Positions 27,143 through 34,953 of a stretch of DNA of 42,538 nucleotides are shown here, piece after piece (the stretch's first letter is position 1; the number at the start of each line of letters is the position of its first letter). Position numbers and translations under genes: made by a program. Location of the stretch: the NCBI GenBank assembly GCA_001790955.1, contig MGDP01000193.1, positions 7,414 to 49,951 of the forward strand, in the 5' to 3' direction. The notes under the pieces are model-generated. The model saw only the letters and a list, made by a program, of their open reading frames with translations, ran no database searches and was not told the DNA's origin. This DNA is from Candidatus Tectomicrobia bacterium RIFCSPLOWO2_12_FULL_69_37 (GTDB lineage Bacteria; UBA8248).

Positions 27143-28398
27143 GTAAACGGGGCGACGTGCTGGTGGGCCTCGACATCGGCACCTCAAAGATCTGCGTTGT
27201 CGTCGCTGAGGTGAACGAGGACGGCTCGGTCGAGATCGTCGGCCTCGGCAAGCATCCTTCCAAGGGGCTAAACCGGGGGTCGGTGGTGAACATCGACCAG
27301 ACGGTGGAGTCCATCCGCGCGGCAGTGGAGGAGGCGGAGTTCATCAGCGGGACGCCGATCCGCTCCGCCTACGTGGGGGTGGCGGGCGGCCATATCCGCA
27401 GCTTCAACACCAACGGGATCGTGGCCATCAAGAGCAAGATCGTCACCAAGGAGGACATCGAGCGGGTGGTCGAGCAGGCCCGGGCGGTCACCATGCCGGC
27501 CGACCACGAGATCATCCACGTCCTCCCGCAGGAATACATCGTGGACGAGCAGGAGGGCATTACCGAGCCCATCGGGATGGCCGGAGTGCGCCTGGAATCC
27601 AAGGTCCACATCGTATCGGGTGCGATACCGGCCATCCAGAACATCTCGCGGAGCGTGGAGCGGGCGGGCCTCTCGGTGGAGCGGCTCGTCCTCCAGCCGC
27701 TGGCTTCCTCCCTGGCGGCGCTCACCGAGGACGAGCGGGACCTGGGCGTCGCGGTGGTGGACATCGGCAGCGGCACCTCGGACGTGGCGGTCATCAGCGG
27801 GGGCGCCCTCCGCTACACGGCCATCGTGCCGGTGGGCGGGAACCACGTCACCCGCGACATCGCCATCGGCCTGAGGACGCCCGACTACCAGGCCGAGCGG
27901 ATCAAGAAGGAGTACGGCTGCGCCGTCGCCGCCCGGCTCGCCCACGACGACGAAATCGAGGTGCCGAGCGTGGGCGGGAGGCCGCCCCGCGTGCTGAGCC
28001 GCCAGATGCTGGCCGAGATCATCGAGCCCCGGATGGAGGAGGTGTTCACCCTCATCCGCCGCGAGATCCAGAAGAGCGGCATGGAGGACCTCCTCCCCGC
28101 TGGGGTGGTCCTCACGGGGGGGGCCAGCATCATGGAGGGGATCGAGGAGCTGGCCGAGCGGGTGCTCCAGCTCCCGGTCCGCCGGGGGGCGCCGCTGGGC
28201 ATTGGCGGCCTCGTGGATATGGTGAACGGCCCCATGTACTCGACCGGTGTGGGGCTCGTGATCTACGCGATGCGGACCACCAGCGGCGCGCGCGGGCGCC
28301 GCGGCTGGCTGCCCGGAGGAGGCCGGAATGGCTCCTCCATGAGCATGCGAACGGCAAAGGACAGAATCCGCCACGTATTGGCGAGCATCTTCCGGTGA
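27139..28398 (+). CDS. ftsA: Cell division protein FtsA
   Basis: FtsA is the actin-like ATPase that tethers FtsZ to the membrane. It has 419 residues. The actin-fold phosphate loop GLDIGTSKICVVVAEV opens the protein, DIGSGTSDVAVI is the second phosphate motif near residue 210, and VLTGGASIMEGI the adenosine motif near 320. The last dozen residues (DRIRHVLASIFR) form the amphipathic membrane-targeting helix. The ATG at 27139 overlaps the ftsQ stop and has GGAGGG at 27124-27129. Confidence 0.96.
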   Translation: MSKRGDVLVGLDIGTSKICVVVAEVNEDGSVEIVGLGKHPSKGLNRGSVVNIDQTVESIRAAVEEAEFISGTPIRSAYVGVAGGHIRSFNTNGIVAIKSKIVTKEDIERVVEQARAVTMPADHEIIHVLPQEYIVDEQEGITEPIGMAGVRLESKVHIVSGAIPAIQNISRSVERAGLSVERLVLQPLASSLAALTEDERDLGVAVVDIGSGTSDVAVISGGALRYTAIVPVGGNHVTRDIAIGLRTPDYQAERIKKEYGCAVAARLAHDDEIEVPSVGGRPPRVLSRQMLAEIIEPRMEEVFTLIRREIQKSGMEDLLPAGVVLTGGASIMEGIEELAERVLQLPVRRGAPLGIGGLVDMVNGPMYSTGVGLVIYAMRTTSGARGRRGWLPGGGRNGSSMSMRTAKDRIRHVLASIFR

Positions 28399-28448
28399 GG
28401 CTTGGGGCGACGCGCGCGTTTCCCGGGTCGGGGTGAAGGGGGGTAACG

Positions 28449-29597
28449 ATGAATGAGTTGATGTTCCAGCTGGCAGAAGAGACCGCCTGCCGGGCCAAGA
28501 TCGCCGTCGTCGGCGTCGGCGGCGGAGGCGGCAACGCCGTCAACACCATGATCGCCTCCGGCATGGACGGGGTGCAGTTCATCACCGCAAACACGGACCA
28601 CCAGGTGCTGGAGCGCTCTCTCGCGCCGGAGAAACTCCAACTGGGGATCGAACTGACGAGCGGCCTCGGGGCGGGCGGGAACCCGGACATCGGCCGGAAG
28701 GCCGCGCTGGAGGATGCCGAGAGGATCGCGGGGCTCCTCGACGGGCTGGACATGGTGTTCGTCACGGCGGGCATGGGCGGCGGCACGGGGACGGGCGCCG
28801 CGCCCGTCATTGCGCGCATCGCCAAGGAGGCGGGCATCCTGACGGTGGGCGTGGTGACCAAGCCCTTCGACTTCGAGGGGCCACGCCGCCGGAGCCAGGC
28901 GGACCAGGGCATCACCGAGCTGCGCGAGTCGGTGAACACCCTGATCACCATCCCCAACCAGCGGCTCCTCGGGATGGTCGAGCGCACGACGCCCATCACC
29001 GAGGCGTTCCAGAAGGCGAACAACGTTCTGCTCCAGGCGTGCAAGGGCATCGCCGACCTCATCACCACCCCCGGCCTCATCAACCTCGACTTCGCCGACG
29101 TGCGCACCATCATGCGCGACATGGGGGGGCTCGCCCTCATGGGTAGCGGGATCGGGACGGGGGAGAACCGGGCCGTCATCGCGGCCCAGAACGCCATCAG
29201 CAGCCCCCTCCTGGAAGAGGGCTCCATCCAGGGTGCGCGCGGGGTGCTCATCAACATCACGGGCGGGAACGACCTCTCGCTGTTCGAGGTGAACGAGGCG
29301 TGCAGCCTCATCCACGGGTCGGCCCACGAGGACGCCAACATCATCTTCGGGTCGGTGATCGACTCCGCGATGCAGAACCAGGTCCGCGTGACCGTCATCG
29401 CCACCGGCTTCGGGCGCGCCGAGACCCTCCGCGAGGTGCCGCGCGCCGAGGTGGAGGCCACGGGCACCGACGGCCGCAAGCTCTCCGTCCCGGCCTACGT
29501 CCGCATGCGGACCAACAAGAAGGACGCCGCCCTGAGCTACCAGCTGGAGGAGGACGATCTCGACGTGCCCACCTTCCTCCGGAAGCAGGCCGACTGA
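28449..29597 (+). CDS. ftsZ: Cell division GTPase FtsZ
   Basis: FtsZ is the tubulin homologue that forms the Z ring. The 382-residue protein has the nucleotide-binding [12 protein letters not shown] near residue 22, the tubulin signature G110-GGTGTG116 and FDFEGPRR near 140. It ends in a short linker and the conserved C-terminal peptide [14 protein letters not shown] that binds FtsA. The ATG at 28449 has AAGGGGGG about six bases upstream, a strong site in keeping with high expression. A 50-base gap after ftsA is the only break in this part of the cluster, and two hairpins follow the stop. Confidence 0.98.
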   Translation: MNELMFQLAEETACRAKIAVVGVGGGGGNAVNTMIASGMDGVQFITANTDHQVLERSLAPEKLQLGIELTSGLGAGGNPDIGRKAALEDAERIAGLLDGLDMVFVTAGMGGGTGTGAAPVIARIAKEAGILTVGVVTKPFDFEGPRRRSQADQGITELRESVNTLITIPNQRLLGMVERTTPITEAFQKANNVLLQACKGIADLITTPGLINLDFADVRTIMRDMGGLALMGSGIGTGENRAVIAAQNAISSPLLEEGSIQGARGVLINITGGNDLSLFEVNEACSLIHGSAHEDANIIFGSVIDSAMQNQVRVTVIATGFGRAETLREVPRAEVEATGTDGRKLSVPAYVRMRTNKKDAALSYQLEEDDLDVPTFLRKQAD

Positions 29598-29605
29598 CCC
29601 CCACT

Positions 29606-29646
29606 GCGCCGCCATGCGGGGCGACCCTTGCCCCGAGCGGCGGCGC
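29606..29646 (+). terminator. First hairpin after ftsZ
   Basis: GCGCCGCC (29606-29613) pairs with GGCGGCGC (29639-29646), and inside it GGGGC pairs with GCCCC. It starts nine bases after the ftsZ stop. There is no T-run, so it may protect the 3' end or slow polymerase rather than terminate by itself. Confidence 0.5.
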
Positions 29647-29661
29647 ATTCCCCCCAAGCGG

Positions 29662-29689
29662 CCAGGGGGGGCCGGCGGGCCCCCCCTGG
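29662..29689 (+). terminator. Second hairpin after ftsZ, perfect 12-base stem
   Basis: CCAGGGGGGGCC (29662-29673) pairs perfectly with GGCCCCCCCTGG (29678-29689) around loop GGCG. With the first hairpin it probably marks the end of the dcw transcript, although only a pyrimidine-rich stretch (CTCCCTCCTTCC) follows instead of a T-run. Confidence 0.6.
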
Positions 29690-29724
29690 CTCCCTCCTTC
29701 CTGGGGGGCTCTGCCCAGGTTTTC

Positions 29725-29753
29725 TTGGCCCGGTTCCTGAGACTCTCTATAAT
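29725..29753 (+). promoter_or_regulatory. Sigma-70 promoter for pgeF-yggS
   Basis: TTGGCC (29725-29730) and a perfect TATAAT (29748-29753) are separated by 17 bases. The predicted start near 29760 lies after an in-frame ATG at 29752, which helps exclude that codon as the start of pgeF. Confidence 0.7.
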
Positions 29754-29805
29754 GGAGGAGTGGTATGCGCGCCTTGCGGCGCGGAGGGCCGGGGGAGAGC
29801 CGCGA

Positions 29806-30600
29806 ATGTCCCATCTGCAGAACCGTGAATCGGACGGGGTGGAAGTCTTCCGCTCTCCCCTTCTGGAGGCGTTGCCCTTCATCCGGCACGGCTTCAGCAC
29901 CCGGCGCGGCGGGGTGAGCGAGGGTCCCTACCACTCCCTCAACCTGGGCCAGGCCGCGGGGGAGGAGCCTGACCGGGTGCGGGAGAACCGGCGGCGCTTC
30001 TTCGAAGCCGTGGGGATGGCGCCCGCGCGGTTGGCCGAGGTCCATCAGGTGCACGGCGCCGGGGTCGTCGCTGCGGATGATGTCCCGGAAGGGGAGCGGG
30101 TGAGCGCCGATGCGGTGGTGACGGTCGAGCCAGGGGTGGTGGTGGCCGTTCAGACGGCGGATTGCCTCCCCGTCCTCATCGCGGATAGCAAGCGGCGGGC
30201 GGTGGCGGCGGTCCACGCGGGGCGGAAGGGAATCGCGGCAGGCGTCCTGGCGGCGGCAGTGCGCCAGATGGGCGAGCGCTTCGGGAGCCGGCCGGGAGAC
30301 CTCTTCGCCGGGCTGGGCCCGGCGATCTCGGGGCTCTGCTACGAGGTGGGGGAGGAGTGCCTCCCGCCCTTCCGGATGCGGTACCGGGACTGGCGGGACT
30401 TCACCGTCCCCCTGGGCCGGGGCAAGTGGCTCCTCGACCTTCCGGAAGCGTCGCGCCGGCAGCTGGCCGCCGCCGGGGTTCCCGCAGGGCAGATCGGCCT
30501 GCCGGGGCCTTGCACGTTCTCCGAGTCGGCCCGCTTTTTCTCCTACCGGCGCGACGGTGCCCCGACCGGCCGCCTCTGGGCGGTCATCGGGATGTTTTGA
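29806..30600 (+). CDS. pgeF: Multicopper polyphenol oxidase/laccase-domain protein (PgeF/YfiH family)
   Basis: Members of this family in E. coli edit misincorporated L-serine in peptidoglycan precursors, and other members have purine-nucleoside phosphorylase activity. The 264-residue protein shows the metal-site residues H80 (EVHQVHG), C120 (QTADCLPVL) and H137 (AAVHAGRKG; most relatives have HAGWRG). ATG 29806 is preferred: it has GGGGGAGAG at 29791-29799, and the in-frame ATG 29752 lies inside the -10 box. Its position right after ftsZ is common and supports a cell-wall role. The substrate cannot be read from sequence. Confidence 0.9.
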   Translation: MSHLQNRESDGVEVFRSPLLEALPFIRHGFSTRRGGVSEGPYHSLNLGQAAGEEPDRVRENRRRFFEAVGMAPARLAEVHQVHGAGVVAADDVPEGERVSADAVVTVEPGVVVAVQTADCLPVLIADSKRRAVAAVHAGRKGIAAGVLAAAVRQMGERFGSRPGDLFAGLGPAISGLCYEVGEECLPPFRMRYRDWRDFTVPLGRGKWLLDLPEASRRQLAAAGVPAGQIGLPGPCTFSESARFFSYRRDGAPTGRLWAVIGMF

Positions 30601-30626
30601 CCCTCTCTCCTCGAAGGATCCCTCAC

Positions 30627-31331
30627 ATGGCTTCCATCCGGGAGCGCTTGGAGAGCGTCCGGGAGCGCATTGCCGCCGCCGCGCATCGGGCGGGCCGCCG
30701 GCCGGAGGAGGTCCGCCTGGTGGCCGTTTCCAAGACCCAATCCCCCGAGCGGATGGCGGAGGCGATCGGGGCTGGCGCGGGGATTTTGGGGGAGAACCGC
30801 GTCCAGGAGGCCCGCGAGAAGCGCGAGGCGATGGACCCGGCGGTGGCCGGGCGGGCCCAGTGGCACCTGATCGGCACCCTCCAGCGGAACAAGGCCCGGC
30901 AGGTTCCGGGGCTCTTCGATGTGGTGGAGAGTCTGGATTCGCTGTCCTTGGCCGAGGAGCTGGCACGGCGTGTGCACGCTTCCGGTGGCACCTCCCTGGA
31001 GGTGCTTCTGCAGGTGAACACCGGGGAAGAGGAGCAAAAAGGGGGGGTGGCGCCTGCGGAGGTGCCGGGGCTGCTGGAAAAAGTTGCCCGGCTGGAGGCC
31101 CTCCGGGTGAGGGGGCTCATGTGCATCCCCCCGCTGGGGCGGGAGCCCGCGGAGAGCCGGCCTCATTTCAGACTTCTGCGGAAGCTCCGGGATGAGGCCC
31201 AGGCGCGGGGGTTTCCGGCCCTGCAGGAGCTTTCGATGGGAATGTCGGCCGATTTTGAGATTGCCATCGAGGAGGGGGCGACCCTGGTGCGGATCGGTAC
31301 AGCCATCTTCGGCCCCCGGCCGGCGCGCTGA
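30627..31331 (+). CDS. yggS: PLP homeostasis protein YggS/YlmE
   Basis: A 234-residue single-domain fold-type III PLP-binding protein that buffers pyridoxal phosphate in the cell and has no known catalytic reaction. The PLP lysine is K36 in VAVSKTQ. GENRVQEA, WHLIGTLQRNK, LQVNTGEEEQKGG and SMGMSADFEIAI are the expected conserved blocks. The ATG at 30627 has AAGGA about nine bases upstream and follows pgeF by 26 bases. It sits upstream of proC as in many bacteria. Confidence 0.95.
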   Translation: MASIRERLESVRERIAAAAHRAGRRPEEVRLVAVSKTQSPERMAEAIGAGAGILGENRVQEAREKREAMDPAVAGRAQWHLIGTLQRNKARQVPGLFDVVESLDSLSLAEELARRVHASGGTSLEVLLQVNTGEEEQKGGVAPAEVPGLLEKVARLEALRVRGLMCIPPLGREPAESRPHFRLLRKLRDEAQARGFPALQELSMGMSADFEIAIEEGATLVRIGTAIFGPRPAR

Positions 31332-31348
31332 GGGAGCGCTCCAGCCGG

Positions 31349-31377
31349 TTGACCCTCAGGTCCCGGTGGGGTGAAAT
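31349..31377 (+). promoter_or_regulatory. Candidate promoter for proC-yggT-divIVA-yggU-mtnA
   Basis: TTGACC (31349-31354) and TGAAAT (31372-31377) are 17 bases apart, matching five and four consensus positions. They lie in the 90-base gap between yggS and proC. The genes that follow are tightly packed, so one transcript from here is plausible. Confidence 0.5.
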
Positions 31378-31421
31378 GGACGGCTTCGTAGGCTTTTTCA
31401 TCCGGTGTAAGGAGAGTGGAC

Positions 31422-32252
31422 ATGGCAGCGAGCCGCCTCGCCGTCATCGGCGGCGGGAACATGGGGGAGGCCCTCGCCAGGGGCATGGTGAACGCCCGCT
31501 ACGCGTCGGCGGAGAGCCTGATCATCGTCGAGCCTGTGGAGGGCAGGGCCCGCTACCTGCGGGAGACGCACGGCTTCCAGGTGGTCTCGGCGGCGGCCGA
31601 GGCGGCGGAGAAAGCCGAGAAGGTCGTGTTCGCGGTCAAGCCACAGGTGCTCGGGGCGGTCCTCTCCTCTCTCAAGGGCGTGATCGGCCCGAAGCATCTC
31701 CTGATCTCGATTGTGGCCGGGGCCACCACCCGGCGCTTTACGGAGGCCTTCGGGGACACCACCCGGGTCATCCGGGTCATGCCCAATACGCCCGCCCTGC
31801 TCGGGGCGGGGGCTGCGGGCCTCTCGGTCGGCGGAGCGGCGGGGGCCGGTGATCTGGCCGAGGCCAAGAAGATGCTGGAATCGGTGGGGAAGGCGGTTGA
31901 GGTGCCCGAGGCCCTCATGGACGCCGTGACCGGCCTCTCGGGGAGCGGCCCGGCCTATGTGTTCGTGTTCATTGAGGCCCTGGCCGACGGGGGCGTCCGC
32001 GCGGGCCTGCCCCGGGATCAGGCTCTCCTGCTGGCCGCCCAGACGGTGCTCGGGGCCGCAAAGATGCTACTTGAGACGGGGGAGCACCCCGGACGGCTCA
32101 AGGACATGGTGGCCTCTCCCGGGGGGACGACCATCGCCGGCCTTCACGCCCTGGAGAAGGGGGGGTTCCGCAGCGCCGTGATCGACGCCGTGCTCGCCGC
32201 GACCCGGCGCAGCGCCGAGCTGGGCCGGGGCGAGAGCGGCGCCACGAACTGA
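31422..32252 (+). CDS. proC: Pyrroline-5-carboxylate reductase
   Basis: ProC reduces pyrroline-5-carboxylate to proline with NAD(P)H. It has 276 residues. The Rossmann loop VIGGGNMGEAL opens the protein, VMPNTPALLGAG lies near residue 124, and the substrate-binding signature TGLSGSGPAYVFVFIEALADGG spans about residues 169-190. ATG 31422 is preceded by AAGGAGAG (31409-31416); an in-frame GTG at 31416 falls inside that site and is unlikely to be used. proA and proB are not here. yggT starts 12 bases after the stop. Confidence 0.96.
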   Translation: MAASRLAVIGGGNMGEALARGMVNARYASAESLIIVEPVEGRARYLRETHGFQVVSAAAEAAEKAEKVVFAVKPQVLGAVLSSLKGVIGPKHLLISIVAGATTRRFTEAFGDTTRVIRVMPNTPALLGAGAAGLSVGGAAGAGDLAEAKKMLESVGKAVEVPEALMDAVTGLSGSGPAYVFVFIEALADGGVRAGLPRDQALLLAAQTVLGAAKMLLETGEHPGRLKDMVASPGGTTIAGLHALEKGGFRSAVIDAVLAATRRSAELGRGESGATN

Positions 32253-32264
32253 AGGGGGAGCGCG

Positions 32265-32561
32265 GTGTTCCTGATCGGGAATTTCATCCACGCCATGGCA
32301 GTGCTCCTGAGCTACGTCCTCACGATCTACATCTGGCTCATCATCATCCGCGCCCTGATCTCCTGGGTGAACCCCGATCCTTTCAATCCCATCGTGCAGA
32401 TACTCCACCGGCTGACCGACCCGGTCCTCGAGCCGGTACGCCGCCGGCTGCCGGACTTCGGGGGGCTCGACGTCAGCCCCATCGTGGTCCTGCTGGCTAT
32501 CTTCTTCCTGCAAAGTTTCCTGGTGACGAGCCTCATGGATATGGCTCGTCTCCTTCGTTGA
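32265..32561 (+). CDS. yggT: YggT/YlmG family membrane protein
   Basis: A 98-residue protein with two hydrophobic helices (about residues 5-26 and 68-90) joined by the family loop SWVNPDPFNPIVQILHRLTD, PVLEPVRR. YggT/YlmG proteins are linked genetically to cell division and turgor, but their molecular role is not settled. The start GTG 32265 has AAGGGGGA at 32252-32259. The stop overlaps an in-frame TTG of the next frame, though divIVA more likely starts 18 bases further on. Confidence 0.93.
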   Translation: MFLIGNFIHAMAVLLSYVLTIYIWLIIIRALISWVNPDPFNPIVQILHRLTDPVLEPVRRRLPDFGGLDVSPIVVLLAIFFLQSFLVTSLMDMARLLR

Positions 32562-32578
32562 ATGGGGTGGGGGAAGCG

Positions 32579-33133
32579 ATGAGATTGACAGGCGAGGAAA
32601 TTCGCAGGCAGGAGTTCTCCGTAAAGCTCCGAGGCTACGACCGTCTGGACGTGGATGCCTTTCTGCACGCCGCCGCGGACGCCGTGGACGAGCTGAGCCG
32701 GCGGAACGAGGAGTTGGAGAAGCGGTGCGCCGAGTTGTCCACCCAGGTGCAGGTTCTCCAAGAGCGCGAGGAGACCCTCCAGCGGGCCTTGGTCGCGGTG
32801 AACGAGCTCCGGGAGGAGGCGAACAGCCGGTCACAGTCCCTCCGGCAGAAGGCAGAGCGCGAGGCCGTTCGGATGGAGGAAGAGGCCGGGGAAGCCGCTC
32901 GGAGAGTGCGGGAGGACGCTGAGCATGAGGTCGCCCGCCTGCGAGAGGAGGCCGCGGCGCTCGCCCATCGCCAGGAGCGGATGGTCCGCTCGATGCTCGA
33001 TACTATCCGGGCGCAGCTTCGGCTCGCCGAGGAAGAGGATGAGCGCCTCGTCCACGACATGGCGCGGCTCCAAGGGCGGGAAGGCGGCAAGGTTATCTCC
33101 CTGAACACGAAGGCGGAGGGAGAGCGCTCGTGA
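32579..33133 (+). CDS. divIVA: DivIVA-domain cell division/polarity protein
   Basis: DivIVA proteins bind curved membrane at poles and septa and recruit partners. The 184-residue protein has the N-terminal lipid-binding domain QEFSVKLRGYDRLDVDAFL; relative to B. subtilis, the membrane-inserting Phe17 is Leu17, while Arg18 is kept. Nearly all of residues 25-165 is charged heptad-rich coiled coil. ATG 32579 gives the standard N-terminus (MRLT) and follows a GGGGGAAG stretch; the upstream TTG 32558 is less likely. Finding it in a diderm beside yggT copies the Gram-positive ylm arrangement. It overlaps yggU in a GTGA junction. Confidence 0.92.
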   Translation: MRLTGEEIRRQEFSVKLRGYDRLDVDAFLHAAADAVDELSRRNEELEKRCAELSTQVQVLQEREETLQRALVAVNELREEANSRSQSLRQKAEREAVRMEEEAGEAARRVREDAEHEVARLREEAAALAHRQERMVRSMLDTIRAQLRLAEEEDERLVHDMARLQGREGGKVISLNTKAEGERS

Positions 33134-33462
33134 TCCCGGTCCGCCGGGAGGCGGACGGGTCGAGCTTCCAGGTGGAGGTTCAGCCGCGCTCGTCGAGAGC
33201 CGCCATCGAGGGTCCGAGGGGGGATGCCCTGCGGCTTCGTCTTACGGCCCCGCCGGTCGAGGGGGCCGCTAACCGTCAATGCGTCGAGCTCCTGTCCGGG
33301 GCGCTGGGCGTTCCCAAGAGCGCGGTGACGATCGTCTCCGGAGCCACGGGGAAGCGCAAGCGCATCCGGGTCCGGGGCCTGGAGCCACCGGCCGTAGAGG
33401 CCGCTCTGGCGGCCCTTTCCGTGACAGATACCCGATCGCGCCGGGGCAAGGGGGGACGTTGA
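33130..33462 (+). CDS. yggU: YggU family protein (DUF167)
   Basis: A 110-residue member of the small DUF167 family, of unknown function. The core reads [36 protein letters not shown], and [12 protein letters not shown], which are the conserved blocks. The C-terminal 20 residues are basic and variable. The start GTG 33130 lies in a GTGA overlap with divIVA and its stop in a TTGA overlap with mtnA. In E. coli the homologue is also next to yggT. Confidence 0.92.
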   Translation: MIPVRREADGSSFQVEVQPRSSRAAIEGPRGDALRLRLTAPPVEGAANRQCVELLSGALGVPKSAVTIVSGATGKRKRIRVRGLEPPAVEAALAALSVTDTRSRRGKGGR

Positions 33463-34520
33463 GAGAGTTCGGGAACTTCCGGACCATGGAGTACCGGGAC
33501 GGCGCCCTCCGGCTGATCGACCAGCGCCGCCTCCCCACCGAAGAAGTGTATGTGGAGTGCCGGACGGAGGAGGAGGTGGCCGAGGCGATCCGCTCGATGG
33601 CAGTTCGGGGCGCCCCGGCCATCGGGGTGGCGGCGGCCTACGGGATGGCCATCGCAGCGCGGCGGGCGGCCGAGGGCTCCCCGGGGGAGCAGCGGGAGGC
33701 TCTGGAGCGGGCGGCCGCCCTCCTGGCGGGGACGCGCCCCACGGCGGTCAACCTGTTCTGGGCCATCGAGCGGATGCGGGCGGCGAGCCGGGAGAGCCGC
33801 TCCTCTGGCCTGAAGCTGGCTGATGAACTCCTCGCCCTGGCCGAGGAGATGCACCGAGAGGATCTCGCCATCTGCCGCCGGATCGGGGACATCGGGGCGG
33901 ATCTCCTGCCCGCGGATGTTTCTCTCCTCACCCACTGCAACGCGGGGGCGCTGGCGACGGCAGGTTACGGAACTGCCACTGGAGTGATCCGGAGCGGCTT
34001 CCGGAGCGGGAAGGTCCGGCAGGTGTTCGTGGACGAGACGCGGCCCTTTCTCCAGGGCGCGCGGCTGACCGCATGGGAGCTTTGCCGGGACGGTATTCCG
34101 GTTGTGCTCATCACCGACAGCATGGCGGCCTACTGCATGCGCCTGGGCAAGGTGGGAGCGGTGGTGGTGGGAGCGGACCGGGTGGCCGCGAACGGCGATG
34201 TGGCCAATAAGATTGGGACCTATGGGCTTGCCATCCTTGCCCGGGAGCATGGCGTTCCCTTCTATGTGGCGGCCCCCATCAGCACGATTGATTTGGAGAC
34301 GCCACAGGGGGGGGACATCCCCATCGAGGAGCGGCCCGCCCAGGAGGTGAGGACCATCGGGGGCCGGATGATCGCCCCCGAGGGAGTAGAGGTGTTCAAC
34401 CCGGCCTTCGACGTGACCCCGGCCCGGCTGGTGGACGCCCTCATCACGGAGCGGGGGGTGGTAAGGCTGGCGCGGGGGGAGCGCCTGGAGAGTCTTTTTG
34501 CCTCCCCGGAGGGCCGCTGA
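33459..34520 (+). CDS. mtnA: S-methyl-5-thioribose-1-phosphate isomerase
   Basis: MtnA isomerises methylthioribose-1-phosphate to methylthioribulose-1-phosphate in methionine salvage. The 353-residue length and the active-site numbering, C160 ([10 protein letters not shown]) and D240 ([11 protein letters not shown]), match the characterised Bacillus enzyme, which supports the TTG start at 33459. AAGGGGGG precedes it and it overlaps yggU (TTGA); ATG 33486 is the alternative. Other motifs are [16 protein letters not shown] and NKIGTYGLA. No other salvage genes are in the window, as is common for mtnA. Confidence 0.94.
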   Translation: MREFGNFRTMEYRDGALRLIDQRRLPTEEVYVECRTEEEVAEAIRSMAVRGAPAIGVAAAYGMAIAARRAAEGSPGEQREALERAAALLAGTRPTAVNLFWAIERMRAASRESRSSGLKLADELLALAEEMHREDLAICRRIGDIGADLLPADVSLLTHCNAGALATAGYGTATGVIRSGFRSGKVRQVFVDETRPFLQGARLTAWELCRDGIPVVLITDSMAAYCMRLGKVGAVVVGADRVAANGDVANKIGTYGLAILAREHGVPFYVAAPISTIDLETPQGGDIPIEERPAQEVRTIGGRMIAPEGVEVFNPAFDVTPARLVDALITERGVVRLARGERLESLFASPEGR

Positions 34521-34532
34521 AGCGGGCCTCGG

Positions 34533-34561
34533 TTGACTTGCCGGGAGGGGGAGGATATAAA
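34533..34561 (+). promoter_or_regulatory. Strong promoter for tRNA-Asp
   Basis: TTGACT (34533-34538), a 17-base spacer and TATAAA (34556-34561) match ten of twelve consensus positions. The tRNA begins 37 bases after the -10 box, consistent with a short 5' leader removed by RNase P. Confidence 0.8.
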
Positions 34562-34598
34562 CCGGGGCGCCCGGCCCGCCAGACCGGGCATTTCGTCT

Positions 34599-34675
34599 GG
34601 GGCTGTAGCGAAGCCGGTTATCGCGCTGGCCTGTCAAGCCAGAGATCGCGGGTTCGAGTCCCGTCAGCCCCGCCA
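34599..34675 (+). tRNA. tRNA-Asp (GTC anticodon)
   Basis: A 77-base cloverleaf can be folded: acceptor GGGGCTG/CAGCCCC, D stem GCGA/TCGC, anticodon stem CTGGC/GCCAG with loop CTGTCAA (anticodon GTC at 34633-34635), T loop TTCGAGT, discriminator G and encoded CCA (34673-34675). All elements fit tRNA-Asp. It separates the mtnA operon from the ABC transporter region. Confidence 0.97.
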
Positions 34676-34792
34676 GCCTTTTCCCTGGCTGTCGTTCTCC
34701 GGCAGCCATTTTCTCTTTGGTTTCGGCGCGCAGGAATGCCGCGGGCATCTTTCGCTTGGCGGCCGCCGGGAGGCCCCCGGGCCGGTTCCGAA

Positions 34793-34806
34793 ATTTCCCT
34801 GGAAAT
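34793..34806. promoter_or_regulatory. Palindrome ATTTCC-CT-GGAAAT over the -35 position of the next promoter
   Basis: Two perfect six-base arms flank a two-base centre. The site occupies the place where a -35 box would lie relative to the extended -10 at 34817-34825, so a regulator bound here would control the transporter gene. It is a candidate operator and no matching regulator is encoded nearby. Confidence 0.45.
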
Positions 34807-34816
34807 GAAAGATACC

Positions 34817-34825
34817 TGGTATAAT
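34817..34825 (+). promoter_or_regulatory. Extended -10 promoter for the ABC substrate-binding protein
   Basis: TGG followed by a perfect TATAAT (34820-34825) forms an extended -10. No -35 hexamer is recognisable at 16-18 bases upstream, which would be typical of an extended -10 or an activator-dependent promoter. The leader to the start codon is about 120 bases. Confidence 0.6.
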
Positions 34826-34953
34826 CCGCCTATCCCATTGGGTGTGGGGACAGGGCTTCGGTTGGCTCGCGGGAGCCCTGGAAGGAAGAGTGTAACGAGG
34901 GCAACGTCTCTTGGACAGCAAAGAGATTTCTCAGAAAGGGAGGGGAGAATTAC

